Source: DAOTXS01 sp034435055 (GTDB lineage: Bacteria; Chloroflexota; Anaerolineae; UBA4142). Taken from it: a stretch of DNA of 64,000 nucleotides. Shown here one piece after another: positions 42,129 through 50,955 of the stretch (the first letter of the stretch is position 1; every line of letters begins with the position of its first letter). The DNA lies in contig DAOTXS010000048.1 of NCBI GenBank assembly GCA_034435055.1, forward strand, positions 42,883-106,882, given 5' to 3'. The position numbers and the translations under genes were made by a program. The notes below the pieces were generated by a model. The model did not search any database, was not told where the DNA came from, and saw only the letters and a program-made list of their open reading frames with translations.

Positions 42129-43505
42129 TTAGATTTCCCACCCCGGTAAAAATTCACGACTTGCCTGCAACATTTCATCGAACATTTCCCAGGTTTCGTC
42201 CGGTGGTAGACGATTCGCGGGATCATTCAACACGGCTTGGAACGCCAAATTTTTGTCATGGGTCAACGCCGCTTCGACGATCATCTCTTGATTGCTGACG
42301 TGGCGCGCGATAAGCGATTGCACACCGGCGGGCAACGCTCCAGCGGTGATGGGCTGAACGTGATTGCGTGAAAAACGCGCGTTCGTTTCGACGACAACAT
42401 CCAGCGGCAAATTCAAAATTTGCCCGATGTTTTTGACGTTCACATTCGTCACCAAATCGCCGAGACCAAGCAGTGCTTTGATCTGCGCGACACCTTCTTC
42501 GCCCGACGCGTCGATCACCAACGGCACGCGTCCTTCCATCAAGTCGCGCGTCTTTTGCGGTGCAACACGCCAGCGTTCGATGCGGTACGACACCGGCGTG
42601 CGAATGATGCCCCAACGAAACAGTTCTTCCGGCGAGCGCGTGAATCCCGGCATAAATTCGACGAGGTGACGATCACCGGCAGCAGCGAGAATGCCAAAGC
42701 GTTTGAACAATTCAAACTTGACTTGATGCACACTGTACCACCAATCGTGCCAACTTTCGACTTCCGCGCGCGTGTACTCGCGCACAACGCCCGGCTCTTC
42801 AATGTGTCGCCGCACGAGCGCGAGCAAATCCACGTCGCGATAAAACGCGCGGTCGAGCCACGTGAAATGATTGATCCCGATGACGTTCGTTTCGATTTCT
42901 TGGCGCGCCGGTGCGGGCGTAACCTTCAGGTATTTTTCAACGAGCGAGGCGAGCAAGTGTTGCGTGGAGAAAACCTCGTGACAACAACCAAACACTTTCA
43001 GCGATGGTTCAACGCGCGTGAGTGTGCGCGTGCAAATCGTCATGGGGTTGGTGTAGTTGATGACCCACGCGTTCGGACACATTCGGGCAATCGCGTGCGC
43101 GAAACCGGCGTAAATGATCGATGAGCGCAAACCGCGCACGAGTCCCGGCGCGCCAATCGTGTCGCCCACCGGGAAAAACAGACCGTACTTTTCGGCAAGC
43201 GCAATTTCATCGCGCATCACTTGCAAAGTGCCGGGTTGAATCGAGAGAACGACAAAATCTGCGCCGCGCAAAGCCTCGTCCAACGTGGCGACGGTTTCGT
43301 ATCGCCAGCGCGAAACGACGCCGGGTTGCCTTTGCAACCAATTGCCCAGCTGTTCGTTCAATCGCGCTGATGCAAGATCGATGTCGTACAATGCAACCTG
43401 CCCGGTTAGTTCGGGCGCGAGCGCGAGATCGAACATTAACTTGCGCGCCCATTCGCGGCTACCACCGCCGATGTACGCGATTTTGAGTTCGATGGGTTTG
43501 TCCAT
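42129..43505 (-). CDS. GH4 family NAD-dependent alpha-glycosidase, probably alpha-galacturonidase
   Basis: The 458-residue protein has an N-terminal Rossmann site (KIAYIGGGSREWARKLM). It also has NYTNPMTICT, the metal ligands in GCCHEVFSTQ, and GINHFTWL. GH4 enzymes use NAD+ and Mn2+ and an oxidation-elimination mechanism. In a locus with GH28, CE8, GH105 and an Lpl-type transporter, the LplD-like alpha-galacturonidase activity is the best guess, but alpha-glucosidase or alpha-galactosidase cannot be excluded. It is cytoplasmic. Confidence 0.9.
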   Translation of the reverse strand: MDKPIELKIAYIGGGSREWARKLMFDLALAPELTGQVALYDIDLASARLNEQLGNWLQRQPGVVSRWRYETVATLDEALRGADFVVLSIQPGTLQVMRDEIALAEKYGLFFPVGDTIGAPGLVRGLRSSIIYAGFAHAIARMCPNAWVINYTNPMTICTRTLTRVEPSLKVFGCCHEVFSTQHLLASLVEKYLKVTPAPARQEIETNVIGINHFTWLDRAFYRDVDLLALVRRHIEEPGVVREYTRAEVESWHDWWYSVHQVKFELFKRFGILAAAGDRHLVEFMPGFTRSPEELFRWGIIRTPVSYRIERWRVAPQKTRDLMEGRVPLVIDASGEEGVAQIKALLGLGDLVTNVNVKNIGQILNLPLDVVVETNARFSRNHVQPITAGALPAGVQSLIARHVSNQEMIVEAALTHDKNLAFQAVLNDPANRLPPDETWEMFDEMLQASREFLPGWEI

Positions 43506-43523
43506 ATTGAAGTCCCAAAGGTT

Positions 43524-43562
43524 GAGCGTCGAGCATCAGAATGTTTCCAACGCTCGACGCTC
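43524..43562 (-). repeat. stem-loop after the pectin-oligomer binding-protein gene
   Basis: GAGCGTCGAGC pairs perfectly with GCTCGACGCTC around a 17-base loop, between the binding-protein stop and the GH4 start. It has no T tract. Such a hairpin would protect the 3' end of the binding-protein mRNA or cause partial termination. Confidence 0.6.
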
Positions 43563-43612
43563 GCCAGATCATCGTTGGCAAAGATGCCGCACGCAACGTC
43601 TCTACATCAAAA

Positions 43613-45319
43613 TTATTTCTTCAAAACCCCGGCATTCTGCAAAATCACGCGGGTGTCGGCTTCCCACTTGGCGGCGTTCAGATTTGTATCCAACGCCTTG
43701 AGGAAATCTGCCCACGATTGTTCGGTGAGGGGTTTGGTGCCGAGCGCAAATGCTTGGAAGTTTTCGTTGTAGAATCGTTGCAAGTCGGCGCGGTTCGACG
43801 GGTTGACGATCAAGTTGCCAGCAGTAGAATCTTGCCACGGTTGCGTCGAGAAGAATTTGTAGAACGCCATTGGCGACATAGGTTTCTTGCTCTTCTCAGT
43901 AACAAAATCGGGATAGCGCGCCAACACTTCGTTCGGATTGTTATCATAGATCAGTTGGTTGCGCATTTGCGTAAAGCGCGCCATTGATTCGTGGTTCCAC
44001 GCTTTGGTGGGGTCGGGCAAACCTTCCGTCGTCACAGCGCCATTCTTGTCGAGTTTGTAGTTGACGCCTTCGACGCCAAAGCCGAGCAAGTAATAACCTT
44101 CTGGCGACGCCATCCATTCAAGTAATTTCGCGATGGCGGGACCTTTGCCGGCGTCAGCGGCTTTCTTGGATACTGCAAAGAATGCTCCAACGGCACCGTA
44201 GTTATTATAATACGATTTGCCGGTTCCGACCTTGATGGCAGGCAGAGCCACCCACTCGCCATTCGGGAAGTTGTTGTCGAACTTGGGGTAATTGGCAACG
44301 CACGCAAGCGCGCAGAAATCTTCCCACATGATGCCGTAGCGACCTTGGGGCCAGCGAATGCGGAATTCATCGCGATTAATCGTCGCCCAATCCGGATCGA
44401 TGACTTTGGCTTCGTTCCATTTGCGGAACTCGCTCAACGCTTTGTAGAAATTCGGATTGCGGACGCTCAAGCCGAAATTGGCGGTATTGTCCCAGTCCCA
44501 CAAATCCGGCACGCCGTACGCGCCGAAGAAGAATGCAAAGCGATTCCCCTGCCCCCACGTGCCATCGAAGAATCCACCGAGACCGTAGGTGTCGTTCTTG
44601 CCGTTCCCGTCCGGGTCTTTTTCGGTGAAGGCTTTGGCGACGACGAACAATTCATCCATCGTCGTGGGCATTTTGAGTCCAAGTTTGTCGAGCCAGTCTT
44701 TGCGAATGACGAGACCTTCACGGCGCGGCAAGTTAGGCACTTCGACAAAGCCCATTTGCTTGCCGTCGAGTTTCGCTAACGCCAACGAGCTGGGATCGTT
44801 ATAGTGCGTCTTGACGCGGTTCGGCATCAATTTCATCAAGTCGTCCACCGGCGCGATCAATCCTTGCTTGTTCAAATCGATCAGTTTGTTGCGCGCGTTG
44901 GTCGTGCTGACCGCCTGAAAGAAATCGGGCAAGGCATTTGCGGCGGCGGCGGCGTTGATCTTGGTTTCACCATCTGCGCCGGTCGGGATGATGACGTACT
45001 TGAGATTGATGTTCAGTTTTTCGCGGATGGTTTTATAGCCGATCCAATCATCCGGCGGTGCAGGCGCTTGGGTCGATGTGGCTTGCGCCCACAATTCAAT
45101 GTCGATTGGCTTGGCGACCGTTGCAGTCGGCGGGACGGCGGTGGGTGCCGGCGGTTTGGTGGGCACGGCGGTTGGCGCAACCGATGACATTGCAGATGAG
45201 GATGACGCCGGCGGCGGTGGCGCTTTGGTTGGCTCGGGCGTTGGCGCGGTGCACGCGGTCAGCGCGACTATCGCCAGCACAACCAAAACTATTTTGACGA
45301 ACGCAATTTTCTTACTCAT
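43613..45319 (-). CDS. extracellular solute-binding lipoprotein (LplA-like)
   Basis: The 568-residue protein has a lipoprotein signal (lipobox VALTAC, Cys near 23) and a long Pro/Ala/Thr/Ser linker to about 80. A large family-1 binding domain follows, with KLDGKQMGFVEVPNLPRREGLVIRKDWLDKLG and YGIMWEDFC. These large binding proteins serve oligosaccharide importers of the Lpl/YtcQ type. With two permeases upstream and pectin enzymes downstream, oligogalacturonides or rhamnogalacturonan pieces are the likely ligand. The ATG has AAGGAGGAATTCG upstream. Confidence 0.93.
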   Translation of the reverse strand: MSKKIAFVKIVLVVLAIVALTACTAPTPEPTKAPPPPASSSSAMSSVAPTAVPTKPPAPTAVPPTATVAKPIDIELWAQATSTQAPAPPDDWIGYKTIREKLNINLKYVIIPTGADGETKINAAAAANALPDFFQAVSTTNARNKLIDLNKQGLIAPVDDLMKLMPNRVKTHYNDPSSLALAKLDGKQMGFVEVPNLPRREGLVIRKDWLDKLGLKMPTTMDELFVVAKAFTEKDPDGNGKNDTYGLGGFFDGTWGQGNRFAFFFGAYGVPDLWDWDNTANFGLSVRNPNFYKALSEFRKWNEAKVIDPDWATINRDEFRIRWPQGRYGIMWEDFCALACVANYPKFDNNFPNGEWVALPAIKVGTGKSYYNNYGAVGAFFAVSKKAADAGKGPAIAKLLEWMASPEGYYLLGFGVEGVNYKLDKNGAVTTEGLPDPTKAWNHESMARFTQMRNQLIYDNNPNEVLARYPDFVTEKSKKPMSPMAFYKFFSTQPWQDSTAGNLIVNPSNRADLQRFYNENFQAFALGTKPLTEQSWADFLKALDTNLNAAKWEADTRVILQNAGVLKK

Positions 45320-45393
45320 CGAATTCCTCCTTGAATCGTTTGGTAGTTCCGAAATGAATTATAGGCGTCTGGTTCAATGACTAGCTGGCTCAT
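45316..45393 (-). CDS. possible 25-aa upstream ORF of the binding-protein gene
   Basis: ATG at 45393, just after GGGGAGGTG, opens 25 codons (MSQLVIEPDAYNSFRNYQTI...). Its TGA overlaps the binding-protein ATG in the arrangement ATGA. The overlap and ribosome site suggest a translated leader coupled to the lipoprotein gene. A TATAAT string inside it could instead be a promoter -10, so the call is tentative. Confidence 0.35.
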   Translation of the reverse strand: MSQLVIEPDAYNSFRNYQTIQGGIR

Positions 45394-45434
45394 CACCTCC
45401 CCTTGAGTGTCTAAACGCAAATCTCCCAATCTGA

Positions 45435-46316
45435 TTATTCCTTCACCCCACCCAGCAAGGTGCCTTTGGTAAAGTAGCGTTGAATCCAAGGATAAACCAG
45501 AACCATCGGCAACATCGTGAGCAAGACGGCGGAAGCTTTCAGCGATTCAATCGACGCGGCGCGCGAGACATCGTAATCGACATACTCGCTGAAATTCTGA
45601 CCGATGAGAATGTTGCGGAGCAAGACCGGCAACGGTTGCAAGTTTTGATCGTTGAGGTAGAGAATCGGCGTGAAGAACTCGTTCCAATAATGCACCGCGT
45701 AGAACAGACCGATGGTGAGCAAAATCGGTTTGGACAAAGGCAGAACGATGCTCAACAACACTTGCAAGTCATTCGCGCCATCCATCCGCGCCGACTCTTT
45801 GATTTCTTCCGGAATGCCTTCAAAGAATCGCATCATCACCAGCACATTCGTCACGCCAACCGCTGGCGGCACGATGATCGCCAGGATGTTATTGATCCAC
45901 CCCAACGTTTTTGCCACGAGCAAATAAACCGGAATCAGCCCCACGTGAAAGAGAAAGGTGAACAGAATCAGCGAGATGATGATGCGGCGTCCCGGCAATG
46001 TGCGGGAGGAGAGTGCATAAGCCAACGGAACAGTCAGAAACAAACTAAGCGCGGTTCCACATAATGTAATAATGATACTGTTCAAAGCGGCGCGCGGAAA
46101 AGTGGGATGCGTGAGCATTTGTTCGTACGCGGCAAACGACCACTCCCAGGGCCATTGAAACGCGGGCGTGCCGGCGCGCATATAAACATCTAACGGCGTC
46201 AGCGAAGTCATAATCACGCGCCACAAAGGAATCACAATCGCCAACAGAACCACTAAAAGAAATCCGTTGATCAGTAATTGGAATCCTATTTCATCGCGCC
46301 GAAACGAGCGAAACAT
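45435..46316 (-). CDS. ABC sugar-oligomer permease, MalG/LplC type
   Basis: The 293-residue protein has six membrane helices and the EAA loop EEIKESARMDGANDLQVLLSIVLPLSKP that docks on the ATPase. It is the second permease of the pectin-oligomer importer. GGAGGATAAAT precedes the ATG. Confidence 0.95.
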   Translation of the reverse strand: MFRSFRRDEIGFQLLINGFLLVVLLAIVIPLWRVIMTSLTPLDVYMRAGTPAFQWPWEWSFAAYEQMLTHPTFPRAALNSIIITLCGTALSLFLTVPLAYALSSRTLPGRRIIISLILFTFLFHVGLIPVYLLVAKTLGWINNILAIIVPPAVGVTNVLVMMRFFEGIPEEIKESARMDGANDLQVLLSIVLPLSKPILLTIGLFYAVHYWNEFFTPILYLNDQNLQPLPVLLRNILIGQNFSEYVDYDVSRAASIESLKASAVLLTMLPMVLVYPWIQRYFTKGTLLGGVKE

Positions 46317-46426
46317 ATTTATCCTCCCGCCCTAGTGCCGCAACATGAAAAAGTTGCAAAGCCAATGTGGAAACACCGACAAATACGGCGATCAATCATT
46401 TGCCCACTACGCACTTTGGTGATGCA

Positions 46427-47401
46427 CTAGAACAAACTCTGTTGTGCCACGCGCTTGGCAACTTGATTGGCAACCAGAATCAAAATCAAGCCGATGACGC
46501 CTTTGAACAAGCCAACCGCCGTCGCCAAACTAAATTGAAAATCGAGCACGCCGCTACGATAAACCCACGTGTCGATAATGTCGCCGACGCTGTACACCGG
46601 CACCGAGTACAAAACGAAAATCTGGCTAAACCCGGCATCGAGGATATTGCCGAGACGCAACAACGTAACCAACACAATGACCGGAATAATCCCGGGCAAA
46701 GAAATGTGCCAGATCCGCCGCCACCGCGACGCGCCATCGACTGCCGCCGCTTCGTACAAATCCGGGTTGATGCCCAAGAGCGCGGCGAGATACAGAATCG
46801 TGCTCCAGCCGGTCTCTTTCCAAATATCGGAGAGAATCACCACTTGCCGGAACCACACCGTCGATGTGAGAAAAGGAATCGGTTCGCCCCCCATCGCTTT
46901 GATTACTTCGTTGATCATCCCGCTACTCGGCGAAAGCAACGCGAGCAACAAGCCCAGCATAATCACCCACGAAAGAAAATGCGGCAGGTACGTCACGGTT
47001 TGCACAAGGGAGCGAAACAACAAAAATTGCGATTCGTGAATGGCTAACGCCAAAATGATGGCGATGGGCAAACCAATCAAAAGTTTCGCCGTGCTAAAGA
47101 TCACCGTGTTGACGATCAGTTCATTGAAATAAAAGGACCTGAAAAATGTTTCAAAATGTTGAAACCCGATCCAAGGACTCCCTTCGACGCCTTTGAGCGC
47201 GAAGAAATCTTTGAACGCAATTTGGGCGTTATAAATGGGGATGTAGCGGAAGACGAGGTAATAAATCATCGGCGGAATCAGCAAAAAGTAGAACCACCGA
47301 TGCTTCCACATTTCGCGGGTCAATCGCCGCAAGCGTTCGGATAACGTGGGCGCAGGCACGGTTGCCAAACGCAATGCCGGTTTAGCGGCGTATTCACTCA
47401 T
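46427..47401 (-). CDS. ABC sugar-oligomer permease, MalF/LplB type
   Basis: The 324-residue protein has six helices, the N-terminal basic stretch REMWKHRWFYFLLIPPMIYYLVF, and the EAA loop DLYEAAAVDGASRWRRIWHISLPGI. It pairs with the LplC-like permease. No ABC ATPase gene is in this operon, so a shared MsmX-like ATPase encoded elsewhere must energise the importer. The ATG at 47401, after GAGGTGTGT, is preferred to a GTG two codons upstream. Confidence 0.94.
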   Translation of the reverse strand: MSEYAAKPALRLATVPAPTLSERLRRLTREMWKHRWFYFLLIPPMIYYLVFRYIPIYNAQIAFKDFFALKGVEGSPWIGFQHFETFFRSFYFNELIVNTVIFSTAKLLIGLPIAIILALAIHESQFLLFRSLVQTVTYLPHFLSWVIMLGLLLALLSPSSGMINEVIKAMGGEPIPFLTSTVWFRQVVILSDIWKETGWSTILYLAALLGINPDLYEAAAVDGASRWRRIWHISLPGIIPVIVLVTLLRLGNILDAGFSQIFVLYSVPVYSVGDIIDTWVYRSGVLDFQFSLATAVGLFKGVIGLILILVANQVAKRVAQQSLF

Positions 47402-47527
47402 ACACACCTCACTACTTTGACAAGCCCTTCTGCCAATGTTAGAATCGGCTCGGCCTGATTATAAAATGATTTGGCTTGACGCGCACGCCAAAAAAACGAC
47501 AGAACTGCGCCAAGTCTTGAAATCGAT

Positions 47528-48730
47528 GTGGCGATGGATTTTGATGATTTTCGCAAACAAGTCAAAGACGCGCTGGAACACCTCTACCATACCGCGCATC
47601 TAGAAACACATCCGCTTTTATCCCATCTTGCCGATACCTCTTCGGCAACCCGGACGACGCGCGCGCAAAAACTGCGCGCCTTGCTCAAAGATGCCATCGA
47701 GCAATTGCGGCCACAACAGGAATTGGTTTCCCACTCTCCCGAATGGCGTAGTTATCTCGCCTTGCGTTATCGATACGTGCAAGGGATGAGCCAAGGCGAA
47801 ATCGAAAGCGAATTGGGCATCAGTCTGCGCCAACTGCAACGCGAATTGCACAAAGGACTCGATGCGCTGGCGACACTCTTGTGGGAACAGCGCCAAACAC
47901 TTGCGCCGGTCGAAATACCTAGCGCAGCACACGAACTCGAAAATGAGTTGAGCCAGTGGACGCTAACCCGCCAGAGTTGCGACGTACATGCGCTGATCGA
48001 TGAAACTATATCCACCCTCAAACCGATGATCGAAGCACGCCGCGTCAACATCGAGCTGCGCTTGCCGGCTGAGTTAAAGGTATTCGTCGATGCGACGCTC
48101 ACGCGCCAAGCATTGCTCGATGTGTTCCGGCTGGCGGTGAATCAAGCGCGCGCGCCGATTGGAGTGAGCGCGAAACTCGCAGAAAAAAATGTGGGCTTGA
48201 CAATCGTCGTGGAAAATTTTGTCGTCGACGCGCAAGCAGAAGCGTGGCACAATGCAGAATTTCTTTTCAAAGCGCAGGGAGGAATTCTCGATCTAAATCC
48301 ATCGGGGCAGATCGTAATTTTCTTGCCGCGCCCAACGCAACCGCGCGTCCTCATCATCGATGATAATCCGGCAATTCAACAACTGTTCGAACGCTACCTC
48401 GCGCCGCATCAATATCTCGTGTTTCACGCGCAAAATGGCGATGAAGCGTTACGCCTCGCCGCCGAGTTGAAACCCGACGCCATCACGCTCGATGTGATGA
48501 TGCCGCGAATGGATGGGTGGCAAGTGTTACGTGCACTTCGAGCCAATCCCGCCACTGCAAAAATTCCAGTGATCGTTTGCTCTGTGCTCAAGGAACCGGA
48601 AATCGCCTTGGCGTTGGGCGCGCGCGCGTATCTCAAAAAACCGGTCGAACGGCTCACGCTGGTGGAGACGCTAGCGCGGATTCTTGGAGCGTCGGCGGAA
48701 GCGCCGCCACCAACGCCTGCACCAAATTGA
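47528..48730 (+). CDS. response regulator with sigma70-region-4-like HTH and degenerate HATPase-like middle
   Basis: This is an unusual 400-residue fusion. Residues about 60-125 (SYLALRYRYVQGMSQGEIESELGISLRQLQRELHKGLDAL) resemble sigma70 region 4. Residues about 150-270 resemble the start of a GHKL ATPase (IEARRVNIELRLPAELKVFVDATLTRQALLDVF) but lack the nucleotide-binding glycine boxes. Residues about 275-390 are a receiver domain with VLIIDDNP, the phospho-Asp in AITLDVMMPRMDG and the Lys in AYLKKPVE. It converges on a hybrid kinase gene and overlaps its 3' end by 77 bases, which suggests a functional pair. Its DNA-binding target is unknown. Confidence 0.85.
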   Translation: MAMDFDDFRKQVKDALEHLYHTAHLETHPLLSHLADTSSATRTTRAQKLRALLKDAIEQLRPQQELVSHSPEWRSYLALRYRYVQGMSQGEIESELGISLRQLQRELHKGLDALATLLWEQRQTLAPVEIPSAAHELENELSQWTLTRQSCDVHALIDETISTLKPMIEARRVNIELRLPAELKVFVDATLTRQALLDVFRLAVNQARAPIGVSAKLAEKNVGLTIVVENFVVDAQAEAWHNAEFLFKAQGGILDLNPSGQIVIFLPRPTQPRVLIIDDNPAIQQLFERYLAPHQYLVFHAQNGDEALRLAAELKPDAITLDVMMPRMDGWQVLRALRANPATAKIPVIVCSVLKEPEIALALGARAYLKKPVERLTLVETLARILGASAEAPPPTPAPN

Positions 48731-50822
48731 GTGTGTCGGTAACCAACCCGCCCGCCGCGCGCTTTAAATGAATATCGAGTTCGCTTGCCGCTTCTGTCGT
48801 TTCCGGATATTGCGCGCTGATGACAATCACCGGAATGTGTGACAGCGCGGCATCTTCTTTCATTGCTCGCAAAACGGCTAACCCATCGACCCCGGGCATA
48901 AGCAAATCGAGCAAAACCAAATCCACCGACTGACCGCGCAATCGTTCCAACGCCTCCTCGCCGCCAAACGCTCTGAGGGGATGATACGTTTCGCCGGCGG
49001 ATTGCAACATGCGGCTGAACAATTCGACGAGTTGCGGTTCGTTGTCGACGACCAAGATATTTTGAATCGGTCGCTTGAGCGCGGCAATCGCGTTGAGCAA
49101 TTCTTCACGCGAGACGGGCTTGAGCAGAAAATTGGCAATGCCCAACGCCTGCGCGCTTTGCAAACTGCCGGGCAGTGAAACGGAAAGAATGGGCAAAGGT
49201 CGCGGCACCGCGACATCGATGCGCGCTTGCGAATCGATCACCAATGCAATCGGTTGATGTTCGCGGATGAGTGTTTGTAAATCGGCGCGCTGTTTCACTT
49301 CGATCACGTCGTACGCGCTGAGATGGCGTTGCAGTAATCGCAATACCAAAGGGTCTGGTTCGACCACCAGCAACGCTTTGCGATAACCCAATGCCGGCAG
49401 ATGATGCTCGCCGACGCGTTCGGGGCGCACGATATTTTGCGGCGCAATCGGCAACGTAAAATAAAATGTCGTGCCGACTCCAAGACGGCTGTCCAACCAC
49501 ATTTGCCCGCCGTGCAATTCGACTAGCCGTTTGCTCAGCGGCACCCCCAGTCCCGAACCTTCGTGTTCGCGCGTCGTTGAACCATCCACCTGACCGAAAT
49601 CCTCAAACACCTTGTGCACATTTTCCGGCGCGATGCCGACCCCCGTATCCGCCACCGCCACGCGAATGACATCGTTGATTTGGCGCGCCGTAATGGTAAC
49701 GCCGCCTTTCTGCGTAAAGCGGCTGGCGTTGGTGAGCAGATTGATCAACACCTGGCGAATCCGCACGGCATCGATTCGCAACGACGGCAAGGCAGGATCA
49801 ACCTCCAGATTCAAATCCAGATTCTTGGCGCGATACAAGTTGCTCACTACATTTATCGCATCTTGAATCACGGTGCGAATGTCGGCATCGACTAACATCA
49901 AGCCCAGTTTGCGCGCATCGAGCGCCGACAAATCCAAAATGTCATCGATGAGCGACGCCAGGTGACGACTACTTTGATAGATTTGTTCAATGTCGCTGCG
50001 CAATGCTTGCGACCACGTTACGCCGGCGTACGTTTCTGGCGCGTTCGCCATCGTCTCGCTAAAACCGATGATGATGTTGATCGGCGTACGCAGTTCGTGG
50101 CTAACGTTTGCCGCAAATTCGGACTTGATCCGGCGCGCTTGCTCCGCTGCGCTTTGCGCTTCGATGAGCGCGTAATTCATTTTTTCGATGCGGTCGTACG
50201 CGTCTTCCAGCATTTTGAGCGTGTGCGCCAGCGACGCGCGTTCGCCGCGCAGTTGATCGAGCAAATCGCGCGCGCGGGTGTACGAATTTTGCAACCACAA
50301 CACCGTCAGATGCACCTGCCGCGAGCCAAGCCACGCCGCAAACGCGGTGAGATAAATCAACAAAATCGGCATGCCGATTTGATTTTGATCGAACGGTTCT
50401 GCGCCTTGCGCCACACCAATCAGCCAGCAGAGCAAACTTGCGCCGGTTGCCACGCCAAACACTTGAAAATTAGACACGAGTAAACTGGAGACGACGATCA
50501 CCACGGGGAAATAAAATTGCGCCGAACTTGCTGGCGCGAGCCATTTGAGACACGCAATCGCGCCGATCATCGATCCGATTAGCAGGTACAACGCAACGCG
50601 CAAATGATCGTGGCGCAAGGTGAAACCGCCGACCGCGCCAAGCGAAACGAGAAAGGCAACCCACAAATAGTCGAGCGGCCCACCGTACGCGGCAATTGCG
50701 ACGCCCCAGCCGATCACAAATAGCACGGCGGCAATTTCGATGATGACGTCGCGCCGTATCTCATCCAAGTCGGCGGACTCTGGAAATTCAATCCAGCGTT
50801 TGTAAAGATTGTCTGCCCGCAT
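48654..50822 (-). CDS. hybrid sensor histidine kinase with two receiver domains
   Basis: The protein has about 722 residues. Six membrane helices lie at about 25-185 with no recognised ligand domain, followed by a coiled coil. The HisKA domain has phospho-His in AANVSHELRTPINIIIGFSE, and the HATPase has RQVLINLLTNASRFT, VADTGVGIAPENV and HEGSGLGVPLS. The first receiver-like domain is degenerate (VVEPDPLVLRLL; its acidic site is weak). The second has VVDNEPQLV, the phospho-Asp in LVLLDLLMPGVDG and ISAQY. The ATG at 50822 follows GAGGTAAAGAAT; the longer frame to 51044 overlaps the upstream gene. It likely works with the convergent regulator. Confidence 0.92.
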   Translation of the reverse strand: MRADNLYKRWIEFPESADLDEIRRDVIIEIAAVLFVIGWGVAIAAYGGPLDYLWVAFLVSLGAVGGFTLRHDHLRVALYLLIGSMIGAIACLKWLAPASSAQFYFPVVIVVSSLLVSNFQVFGVATGASLLCWLIGVAQGAEPFDQNQIGMPILLIYLTAFAAWLGSRQVHLTVLWLQNSYTRARDLLDQLRGERASLAHTLKMLEDAYDRIEKMNYALIEAQSAAEQARRIKSEFAANVSHELRTPINIIIGFSETMANAPETYAGVTWSQALRSDIEQIYQSSRHLASLIDDILDLSALDARKLGLMLVDADIRTVIQDAINVVSNLYRAKNLDLNLEVDPALPSLRIDAVRIRQVLINLLTNASRFTQKGGVTITARQINDVIRVAVADTGVGIAPENVHKVFEDFGQVDGSTTREHEGSGLGVPLSKRLVELHGGQMWLDSRLGVGTTFYFTLPIAPQNIVRPERVGEHHLPALGYRKALLVVEPDPLVLRLLQRHLSAYDVIEVKQRADLQTLIREHQPIALVIDSQARIDVAVPRPLPILSVSLPGSLQSAQALGIANFLLKPVSREELLNAIAALKRPIQNILVVDNEPQLVELFSRMLQSAGETYHPLRAFGGEEALERLRGQSVDLVLLDLLMPGVDGLAVLRAMKEDAALSHIPVIVISAQYPETTEAASELDIHLKRAAGGLVTDTLNLVQALVAALPPTLQESALASPPA

Positions 50823-50955
50823 ATTCTTTACCTCATCAAAACTCACCGCCACCGTAACACAAATCAATCGATCAAGCAACTTGGCGCCGCGCGCGGTTAC
50901 GCTTTCAACGGGCTTGGGATCAAGGGAAAGAGGATTCGCGCCAAGCCGCATTGTG

